A stretch of DNA of 11,852 nucleotides from Gammaproteobacteria bacterium (GTDB taxonomy: Bacteria > Pseudomonadota > Gammaproteobacteria > Arenicellales > JAOTYS01). The notes beneath the pieces are model-generated. The model did no database searches, was not told the origin of the DNA, and was given only the letters and a program-made list of their open reading frames with translations. The position numbers and the translations under genes were made by a program. Shown here in pieces: positions 7,008 to 11,852 of the stretch. Where the stretch lies: contig JAOTYS010000105.1 in NCBI GenBank assembly GCA_029861795.1, positions 1 through 11,852 of the forward strand, read 5' to 3'. Within the stretch, counting starts at the first letter, position 1. Each line of letters begins with the position of its first letter.

Positions 7008-7796
7008 ATGCGAAAAAACGCTAATGGCATCGAAGTGACCTACGAACGCTCCGGTAAACCGGAGGGCGAGGTGGTGATGCTTAGTCACTCGCTAGGTTCC
7101 AGTCTTGCGATGTGGAACCCACAGATGGACGAGCTGAACGCCAGCTTTCACACCCTGCGCTATGACACCTGCGGCCACGGCGGCACCGAAGTTGTGGACG
7201 GCCGCTACACTCTGGATCAACTCGGTGACGACGCGGTGGGGTTGATGGACGCCCTAGGTGTCGAAACCGTCCACTGGGTCGGGCTCTCGATGGGCGGAAT
7301 GATCGGGCAGAATCTTGCCTTGCGCTATCCCGATCGTATGCAGACCCTGTCGCTATGTGACACCACTTCGATTATTCCCGACGAGGCACAACCCATATGG
7401 GCTGAGCGTATGGGGTTAGCACAGCAAGAGGGTATGGAGGCACTTGCCGATTCAACCATGCAGCGGTGGTTTACCGCTGCCTACCTTGACCTCGGTCCAA
7501 CGTCAGTGCAGATGATCCGAGATCAATTTGTGAACACTGCGGTGGCCGGGTTTGTTGGCTGCTGTCACGCGATCCGTGCATTGGACTACCTGGACAAGCT
7601 TTCGCAGATCGAGATCCCCACCGCCATTGTAGTGGGCGCAGATGATCCTTCCACTCCTGTAGGCGCGTCCGAGGCCATGCACCAGCGCATTCGCGGCTCG
7701 TCATTTGCGGTGATACCTAATGCGGCACATCTTGCTAATTTAGAGCAGGCCGCACGGTTCAAGGGCATCTTGTTAGATTTTCTGACCGCTCACTAA
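7008..7796 (+). CDS. Alpha/beta hydrolase, 3-oxoadipate enol-lactonase (PcaD)-like
   Basis: This is a 262-residue cytoplasmic alpha/beta hydrolase from ATG 7008. Catalytic triad: Ser94 in the nucleophile elbow GLSMGG, Asp213 in VGADDPSTP, His241 in NAAHLANLEQ. The oxyanion region is SHSLGSS (26-32), and RYDTCGHGGTE (51-61) is typical of the PcaD-like branch. Members hydrolyse 3-oxoadipate enol-lactone, but the branch also includes esterases and haloperoxidase-like enzymes, and no other pca gene is present here. A role next to GcdH in a dicarboxylate or CoA-ester route is inference. A TTG at 6984 in the same frame would add eight residues (MALPKQTA); neither start has a convincing ribosome site. 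ATG 7008 is preferred because the family begins with a short MxxxNGIxxxYE segment. Confidence 0.85.
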   Translation: MRKNANGIEVTYERSGKPEGEVVMLSHSLGSSLAMWNPQMDELNASFHTLRYDTCGHGGTEVVDGRYTLDQLGDDAVGLMDALGVETVHWVGLSMGGMIGQNLALRYPDRMQTLSLCDTTSIIPDEAQPIWAERMGLAQQEGMEALADSTMQRWFTAAYLDLGPTSVQMIRDQFVNTAVAGFVGCCHAIRALDYLDKLSQIEIPTAIVVGADDPSTPVGASEAMHQRIRGSSFAVIPNAAHLANLEQAARFKGILLDFLTAH

Positions 7797-7896
7797 AGCG
7801 GGCGAGCTAACGAGAACTTAGTCGCACTGGATCTTCGGTGGCGTGGCGCTGGTGACTGATGGACCGCCTGGGAACTGCGACGGATTTCCTTTATTC

Positions 7897-7902
7897 AAGG
7901 GG
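7897..7902 (+). promoter_or_regulatory. Ribosome binding site deciding a TTG start
   Basis: AAGGGG ends 7 bases before TTG 7910. No ATG is available nearby in frame, so this site supports the TTG. Confidence 0.55.
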
Positions 7903-7909
7903 ATAAGGG

Positions 7910-8449
7910 TTGCCAGCCACCCTGGTTGCGACGCTATACTGGCACTATCTTCGAGGGTTCCGACGCACGCAATCAGCATTGGCGGTGCTGAGCTTGAACG
8001 AGTTTCCCCAGTACTTTGATGAGGACCTCAGCGACGATGTCGCGGCAATTCTGCACGCCGCCGCACTGTTAGACAGTACCGAATACCTTGTATTTGAGCT
8101 TGCGTATAAGGATTGGTTTGGAGAGAAAGCGACCGACCAGCGGGTAGAACGGTATTTCACAAGGTACATGTTTGCAGAGGAGGTCCCTGTCTGGGTACGT
8201 CAGTACGCGCGAAAAGTTATCACCCTGAATCAAGAAGGAAAGCTAAATCCCAGAGCCTTGGGGGTGTATAAACCCCTGCCGAGTCGACGCATGATGTTAA
8301 TCGGCAAGGTATATACTGGATTATTGCTTGCGGTTTTCCTTGGTTTAACCTATGCCGCATACAAAGAAACCGGATTATTCGGCAATTGGGGATCGTTTCC
8401 TCGAGAAACGAATTCCGACTATCGTCACGATCATCGTGCAATGCCTTGA
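7910..8449 (+). CDS. Unrecognised protein with one C-terminal membrane segment
   Basis: I do not recognise a family. The product is 179 residues from TTG 7910, backed by AAGGGG at 7897-7902. The first 110 residues look soluble and helical, rich in aromatic and acidic residues (EFPQYFDEDLSDD at 31-43, YLVFELAYKDWFGEK at 59-73, VERYFTRYMFAEEVPVWVRQ at 79-98). A basic stretch (KPLPSRR, 121-127) precedes a single hydrophobic segment at about 129-151 (MLIGKVYTGLLLAVFLGLTY), then about 28 polar residues. By the positive-inside rule the N-terminal domain would be cytoplasmic and the short tail periplasmic. There is no signal peptide. The 113-base gap before it holds no clear promoter. The gene ends 20 bases from the converging zapE. 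Composition matches the neighbours, so a real gene is likely. Confidence 0.65.
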   Translation: MPATLVATLYWHYLRGFRRTQSALAVLSLNEFPQYFDEDLSDDVAAILHAAALLDSTEYLVFELAYKDWFGEKATDQRVERYFTRYMFAEEVPVWVRQYARKVITLNQEGKLNPRALGVYKPLPSRRMMLIGKVYTGLLLAVFLGLTYAAYKETGLFGNWGSFPRETNSDYRHDHRAMP

Positions 8450-8469
8450 GTGTTAGCGTAGCAGATAGG

Positions 8470-9570
8470 TTAGGGCAAGTGTCGACGGGCCAGGTATTCC
8501 ATTGATTGCATCTCTAGTAGCCTACTGATAGTGCGTTCGAATGCGGCGGCAAGCCTGGTCCCCGTGTAAAGCTTGGGGGGTGATGTTTGCGCAGACACTA
8601 TGAGGTTTACGTTTCTATCGTAGAGTTCGTCCACGAGGCTTATAAACCGTCTAGCCTGATCGTCCTGCTCTGGGCCCAGGACGGGGATCGCCGAGACAAA
8701 GATGGTATGAAAGCATTTGGCGAGCTCGATATAGTCATTCTGTGAGCGGCCATCTCCACATATTCTTTCGAACTCGATCCAGACCATGCCGTCAGTATGA
8801 AGCCTTGTATCGATGGTTCGACCATCGATTTCCAATTTCACATCTGGTGTGCCGGGGGAGGTCGCAAGTTCAGCAAATGCCGTGAGCATGTTCTGCTCAG
8901 TCTCATCGTTCAATGGTGAGCGGTAGATATTCGCCTTATCGAGTCGTCTCAGGCGATGGTCGATTTCACCATCGAGTTTCACCACAGCGGTATGGGCCTT
9001 GATGAGGTCGATGGCTGGCACAAAGCGATCACGTTGCAGGCCGCCCTGATAGAGCTTGTCGGGTTCGGTGTTCGATGTTGCTACTAAGATTACGCCGTTT
9101 GCGAACAACCCCTTCAGCAAGCCATACAAGATCATGGCATCGCCGATATCTGAGACGTAGAATTCGTCTAAGCAGATGATGCGAGTGGTTTGTGACATCC
9201 GAGCGGCCACTGTGGCTAGCGGATCTTGATCACGCGGAAGGGATTTGAGCTCAATGTGTACGGCGCGCATAAAGCGATGAAAGTGAATACGCTGTTTGCG
9301 CTCAAAGGGGAGGCACTGATAAAAGACATCCACTAGGTAAGTCTTTCCTCTTCCCACGCCGCCCCAGAGATACAGCCCTTTAATCGATGTTACTTGTGGG
9401 CCTCTGATTTTGGCCCATAATCTACTAGTCCACTTAAAAGGCGGTTCAGAAACATTGATTAGCTCATGGTATAGCCACTGTAACCGTTCGACTGTCTGTT
9501 CCTGGGCGGGATCGTGCACAAAATCTGGGCGGGCGAGATCGGCGTTATAGCGGTCCCGCGGCGTGATCAT
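8470..9570 (-). CDS. zapE: Cell division protein ZapE (AFG1-like ATPase)
   Basis: ZapE is a P-loop ATPase of the AFG1/LACE1 family that associates with the Z-ring and is needed for division under some stresses in E. coli. The 366-residue protein from ATG 9568-9570 has Walker A GGVGRGKT (70-77), HFHRFM (97-102) that follows it in this family, Walker B IICLDEFYVSDI (131-142) with D135 and E136, the sensor-like VATSNTEPD (163-171), and the C-terminal LVDELYDRNVNLIVSAQ and LQEMQSxEYL type blocks. It ends close to the usual length (375 in E. coli). An in-frame TTG at 9624 would add 18 residues, but that stretch is the terminator hairpin described below and shows no family similarity. ATG 9570 matches the E. 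coli TPxxxY beginning. No ribosome site lies between the T-tract and the ATG. Confidence 0.93.
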   Translation of the reverse strand: MITPRDRYNADLARPDFVHDPAQEQTVERLQWLYHELINVSEPPFKWTSRLWAKIRGPQVTSIKGLYLWGGVGRGKTYLVDVFYQCLPFERKQRIHFHRFMRAVHIELKSLPRDQDPLATVAARMSQTTRIICLDEFYVSDIGDAMILYGLLKGLFANGVILVATSNTEPDKLYQGGLQRDRFVPAIDLIKAHTAVVKLDGEIDHRLRRLDKANIYRSPLNDETEQNMLTAFAELATSPGTPDVKLEIDGRTIDTRLHTDGMVWIEFERICGDGRSQNDYIELAKCFHTIFVSAIPVLGPEQDDQARRFISLVDELYDRNVNLIVSAQTSPPKLYTGTRLAAAFERTISRLLEMQSMEYLARRHLP

Positions 9571-9578
9571 GTGGGTAC

Positions 9579-9615
9579 AAAAAAATAACCATCTAGGCAT
9601 CCGTGCCATAGATGG
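9579..9615 (-). terminator. Intrinsic terminator-like hairpin directly before zapE
   Basis: Read on the - strand, CCATCTA-T-GGCA, loop CGGA, TGCCTAGATGG form an 11-bp stem with one bulged T. It is followed at once by TTATTTTTTT (9588-9579). This is a textbook Rho-independent terminator in - orientation; on + it is followed by GTCAAGC, with no T-tract. The tract ends 8 bases before the zapE ATG. It could end an rraA transcript, a short RNA starting near 9687, or attenuate zapE. An outer pairing of AATAACC (9639-9633) with GGTTATT (9589-9583) would share the GG of the inner stem and offers an alternative fold. Confidence 0.75.
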
Positions 9616-9687
9616 GTCAAGCAAAGGAGGAGGGTTATTTTATTGTTGTCGCGTCGAAAAGCCTGTCTGTGCTGTTCTATGTTTATT
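9579..9687 (-). ncRNA. Candidate small RNA or zapE leader with an anti-Shine-Dalgarno stretch
   Basis: The - strand promoter at 9722-9694 would start transcription near 9687, and the hairpin and T-tract at 9615-9579 would end it, giving an RNA of about 108 nt. Its middle part (9686-9617) is AU-rich and appears mostly unstructured. It carries CCCUCCUCC (9633-9625), complementary to a strong Shine-Dalgarno sequence. A start, an open C/U-rich seed and a terminator stem is the usual plan of a bacterial trans-acting sRNA. It may equally be a zapE 5' leader with premature termination. No Rfam family is recognised. The prediction rests only on these elements; there are no expression data. Confidence 0.4.
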
Positions 9688-9693
9688 TTGTAC

Positions 9694-9722
9694 ACTATAA
9701 CCCAACTAGGACATGAAATCAA
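9694..9722 (-). promoter_or_regulatory. Sigma70-like promoter upstream of zapE
   Basis: On the - strand, TTGATT (9722-9717) and TATAGT (9699-9694) are separated by exactly 17 bases. They match 4 of 6 and 5 of 6 consensus bases. The surroundings are AT-rich, and initiation is predicted near 9687. This is the best promoter match in the window. It would drive zapE or the short RNA described above. Confidence 0.6.
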
Positions 9723-9826
9723 TACCTTAAGCAAAAAAGTTCGAGTAATTTATCATATAGTTCTTAATAGAGACTAAGCTATTGATCTAGTTGAGAAACT
9801 TTGTCCTTTGGGGGCTCGCCGAATAG

Positions 9827-10327
9827 TCACACCAACACCGTGGCGCCGGATTCCAGCGAGCGCGATGCGGTCACAATGCCGTCCAGATCGGCATACAAAT
9901 GATGACCCGGTGTAAAGGTAACCCCGGCGAACATCACGGGTATGTCACCTTTGCCTTCGCCCCGTTTGTAGCTTTTCCGAGGTGAAGTTGCCAGGGCCTG
10001 AATGCCTATGGGCAATGCCCTGACAAGCTCAATGTCGCGGATGCAGCCATAGATCAGAACACCTTCCCAGCTTGACGCCACTGCCAGCTTTCCCATGGCG
10101 TCCCCCAGCAGCGCGCAGCGTAGCGATCCCCCTCCATCGACGACCAACACCCTACCGTGTCCCGATTGCTTAAGTCTTTCGCGGACTAAGGAATTGTCCT
10201 CGAAGACCCGAACCGTCACAATCATGCCGTGAAACTTACTCCGTCCCCCGAAGTGTCGAAAAATAGGCTCGGCCACCTGCAAGTCGTTTTCGTATTCATC
10301 ATAAAGGTCAGCGGTGTTTAGTGACAT
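9827..10327 (-). CDS. rraA: Ribonuclease E activity regulator RraA
   Basis: RraA binds the C-terminal scaffold of RNase E and reduces mRNA turnover; the trimeric fold is shared with HMG/CHA aldolases. The 166-residue protein contains TADLYDEYENDLQVAEPIFRHFGG split over residues 5-28, MIVTVRVFEDNSLVR (35-49), VVDGGGSLRCALLGDAMGKLA (62-82), GVLIYGCIRD (89-98) and ATSPRKSYKRGEG (112-124), all typical of the gammaproteobacterial RraA group. The length fits (161 in E. coli). The start ATG 10325-10327 is chosen over a GTG 18 bases upstream because AGGGGGG (10337-10331) sits just before it and the family begins MxxxTADLxD. Older annotations call such proteins MenG/demethylmenaquinone methyltransferase; there is no methyltransferase motif. 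It is divergent from nudE and upstream of zapE. Confidence 0.95.
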   Translation of the reverse strand: MSLNTADLYDEYENDLQVAEPIFRHFGGRSKFHGMIVTVRVFEDNSLVRERLKQSGHGRVLVVDGGGSLRCALLGDAMGKLAVASSWEGVLIYGCIRDIELVRALPIGIQALATSPRKSYKRGEGKGDIPVMFAGVTFTPGHHLYADLDGIVTASRSLESGATVLV

Positions 10328-10385
10328 TTGCCCCCCTGTTGGCACTTACACGAAGTGGTGCCGAGCAGTTAAACAACTACATGCG

Positions 10386-10401
10386 GCCGCACCTCTGCGG
10401 C
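10386..10401. other. GC-rich hairpin in the rraA/nudE divergent gap
   Basis: GCCGCA (10386-10391), loop CCTC, TGCGGC (10396-10401) form a 6-bp perfect hairpin in the 147 bases between the rraA and nudE starts. No T-tract follows on either strand. It could be a regulatory dyad for the divergent promoters, or chance in a GC-rich patch. I find no convincing -35/-10 pair in this gap. Confidence 0.2.
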
Positions 10402-10474
10402 GGCGGTTGCATCGCCATGGCCTGGATGTGAGTGTGGCATTGGTGTCATCGTCGAGCTGCGGTAGCGTCGCGTA

Positions 10475-11038
10475 ATGCACGATATAGACTTCATTTCTCG
10501 TTCAAAGCCTGAAATCAGGCATGTAGAGATTGTCGCACAGTCGCGGCTGTTTCGCGTGGAGCGACTGGATCTACGATTCTCAAATGGCCGTGAAGTCCAG
10601 TTTGAGCGCCTCGCGAGTTCGTCACGGGGGGCGGTGTTAGTACTCCCCTTTGTGGACCCGGATACGATGCTGCTGGTGAGAGAGTATGGCGCCGGGGTTG
10701 ACCGTTACGAACTGGGGTTTCCCAAAGGCCGTATCGAAGAGGGCGAAACCGCAGCAACCACCGCGAACCGCGAAATCATGGAAGAGATCGGCTACGGCTC
10801 GCGAAAATTGACGCCGTTAAAGTCATTGTCGCTCGCGCCAGGCTACTTTAGTCATCGCACCGAAGTAATACTCGCCGAAGAGCTTTATGCCGCCCATATC
10901 CCTGGAGACGAACCGGAGGATCTCGAAGTGGTACCGTGGCCGGTTGCAAAGTTTCAAGAGCTGCTTGCGCGGGAAGATTTCACGGAGGCACGCAGCATTG
11001 CGGCGTTGTATTTGGCTACCACCATGATTCACAAGTAA
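10475..11038 (+). CDS. nudE: NudE-type Nudix hydrolase (ADP compounds hydrolase)
   Basis: NudE hydrolyses ADP-ribose, Ap3A, NADH and similar adenine dinucleotides in the cytoplasm. The 187-residue protein aligns with E. coli NudE along its length: VEIVAQSRLFRVERLDLRFSNG (17-38), VREYGAGVDRYELGFPKG (68-85), and an intact Nudix box G85-x5-E91-x7-R99-E100-I-M-E103-E104-I-G106-Y. It continues with LSLAPGYFSHRTEVILAEELYA (118-139), GDEPEDLEVVPWP (144-156) and DFTEARSIAALYL (167-179). All metal-binding Glu residues are present. ATG 10475 has only a weak upstream purine stretch. The TAA at 11036-11038 overlaps the AAGGAG ribosome site of the next gene, cysQ. This gene pair is common in gammaproteobacteria, and both products act on adenine nucleotides. 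Confidence 0.94.
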   Translation: MHDIDFISRSKPEIRHVEIVAQSRLFRVERLDLRFSNGREVQFERLASSSRGAVLVLPFVDPDTMLLVREYGAGVDRYELGFPKGRIEEGETAATTANREIMEEIGYGSRKLTPLKSLSLAPGYFSHRTEVILAEELYAAHIPGDEPEDLEVVPWPVAKFQELLAREDFTEARSIAALYLATTMIHK

Positions 11039-11052
11039 GGAGCGGGGACCTA

Positions 11053-11852
11053 GTGGTAATATCAGATGAGTTGCGTGCCAACATGGAATCAGTGATCGAG
11101 CTTGCGGGTCAAGCTGGCGACCGGATCCTTGAAATCTACGATAGCGAATTTGAGGTAGAACAAAAGGCTGACCAGTCTCCGCTGACACTGGCCGACAAGG
11201 CGGCACACGATTTGATCGTGAGTCGCCTTCGAGAAATTACACCCGAACTCCCAGTGCTGTCGGAAGAGGGCGCCGGGATAGAGTATGCAGAGCGGGCACG
11301 TTGGCAACGCTATTGGCTGATCGACCCGCTCGACGGTACCCGCGAGTTCGTCAATCGTAATGGCGAGTTTACCGTGAACATTGGATTGATTGAGGGCGAT
11401 GCGCCGGTGATGGGTGTGGTGCATACCCCGGTCAAAGGCATACACCACTGGGCGGTGCAAGGTCATGGGGCATACCGGCGTAACAGCGACGGCGTGGATC
11501 ATAAGATCGAGGTACGCCCGTATCACGGCGGTCGGGCCAAGGTCGTCGCCAGCCGCTCCCATGCAAGGGGTAGCGCATTAGCCGAATTCACGACACGCCT
11601 GGAACAGCGAGAGGGACCTTACGATACGATCAATATGGGCAGTGCGCTGAAGCTTTGTCTGATCGCCGAAGGCGCGGGCGATGTGTACCCACGGCTAGGT
11701 CCCACCTCGGAATGGGATACTGCGGCCGCGCAATGTGTAGTCGAGGAGGCTGGCGGTCAGGTGACGGATTGCAAAGGTAGCCGGTTAGTCTATAACAAGC
11801 CGTCGTTACTCAATCCCTGGTTTATCGTAAGCGGAAATAGTTACGGCTGGAT
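11053..11852 (+). CDS. cysQ: 3'(2'),5'-bisphosphate nucleotidase CysQ (3' end outside the window)
   Basis: CysQ removes the 3' phosphate of PAP (3'-phosphoadenosine 5'-phosphate), the by-product of PAPS reduction, and belongs to the Li+-sensitive, Mg2+-dependent inositol-monophosphatase fold. The 266 visible codons show KADQSPLTLADKAAH (38-52), LSEEG (69-73) with E71, the metal motif DPLDGTREF (91-99) with D91 and D94, NRNGEFTVNIGLI (101-113), SRSHA (167-171), GSALKLCLIAEG (196-207), GPTSEWDTAAAQ (216-227) with D222, and LLNPWFIVSG near the end. The frame is open to the edge. It should stop soon after, since E. coli CysQ has 246 residues and its C-terminal block is already passed. The start is GTG 11053, 10 bases after AAGGAG (11037-11042), which overlaps the nudE stop; an internal ATG at 11083 is an alternative but lacks such a site. 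Confidence 0.93.
   Translation, partial: MVISDELRANMESVIELAGQAGDRILEIYDSEFEVEQKADQSPLTLADKAAHDLIVSRLREITPELPVLSEEGAGIEYAERARWQRYWLIDPLDGTREFVNRNGEFTVNIGLIEGDAPVMGVVHTPVKGIHHWAVQGHGAYRRNSDGVDHKIEVRPYHGGRAKVVASRSHARGSALAEFTTRLEQREGPYDTINMGSALKLCLIAEGAGDVYPRLGPTSEWDTAAAQCVVEEAGGQVTDCKGSRLVYNKPSLLNPWFIVSGNSYGW

Noticed and set aside
8393..8411. TCGTTTC-CTCGA-GAAACGA inverted repeat near the 3' end of the membrane-anchored protein gene
   Set aside because: It is a 7-bp stem inside the reading frame with no T-tract on the + strand, too weak to call a terminator or an operator.
9571..9624. An 18-residue N-terminal extension of ZapE from TTG 9624
   Set aside because: The extension is the hairpin and T-tract read as codons, has CCTCCT instead of a ribosome site upstream, and has no match to ZapE N-termini.
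9643..9777. A 44-codon + strand frame (TTG start) behind a perfect AGGAGGAGG at 9625-9633
   Set aside because: It is antisense to the better-supported - strand promoter and short RNA, has no + strand promoter that I can find, and its composition reflects the AT-rich spacer. The apparent ribosome site is the reverse complement of the RNA's CCUCCUCC stretch. Ribosome profiling could reopen it.
11089..11562. A long - strand frame (157 codons) under cysQ
   Set aside because: The + strand frame over the same bases encodes CysQ with all its catalytic motifs. The - strand frame has no family resemblance and is its shadow.
1..11852. Mobile element, prophage, defence or toxin-antitoxin island
   Set aside because: I found no transposase, integrase, tRNA-borne repeats, terminal inverted repeats, CRISPR spacing or toxin-antitoxin pair. 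The genes are housekeeping or catabolic with similar composition.

Overview
The window looks like chromosomal core DNA from a gammaproteobacterium, probably environmental or marine. The evidence is gene content: NudE next to CysQ, a short RraA, a ZapE/AFG1-type ATPase, a YjdF-type membrane protein, endonuclease V and a DUF4404 protein. Base composition is roughly balanced. Several genes start with TTG or GTG. I see no IS element, phage gene, CRISPR array, tRNA or rRNA.

Layout. Positions 1-73 hold the end of a membrane protein. A small ankyrin-repeat gene follows, cut by an in-frame amber codon (134-454, with its last repeat continuing in frame to 532). Next on + are a DUF1989 protein, a short-chain dehydrogenase and a DUF4404 protein. 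Endonuclease V (nfi) runs on - and converges on the DUF4404 gene. Divergent from nfi are csaA and yjdF, which overlap by one base, then thyA and folA. Then come a glutaryl-CoA dehydrogenase (gcdH), an alpha/beta hydrolase and an unrecognised protein with one C-terminal membrane segment. On -, rraA and zapE point left. On +, nudE and cysQ run to the right edge, where cysQ is cut by the window.

How the genes relate. ThyA and FolA form a textbook pair: ThyA turns methylene-THF into DHF while making dTMP, and DHFR restores THF. GcdH suggests lysine/tryptophan or aromatic dicarboxylate catabolism; the hydrolase beside it is PcaD-like. NudE and CysQ both hydrolyse adenine nucleotide derivatives. 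RraA modulates RNase E. ZapE is a division-associated ATPase.

Most unusual point. The AT-rich gap between rraA and zapE (about 34% GC by hand count over 9641-9780) carries, on the - strand, a good sigma70-like promoter (TTGATT-17-TATAGT). About 110 nt downstream is a strong intrinsic-terminator-like hairpin with a T-tract ending 8 nt before the zapE start codon. The predicted short transcript contains a CCCUCCUCC stretch complementary to Shine-Dalgarno sequences. It is therefore a candidate small RNA and/or a zapE attenuator. This is inferred from sequence only. The rest of the window looks ordinary.
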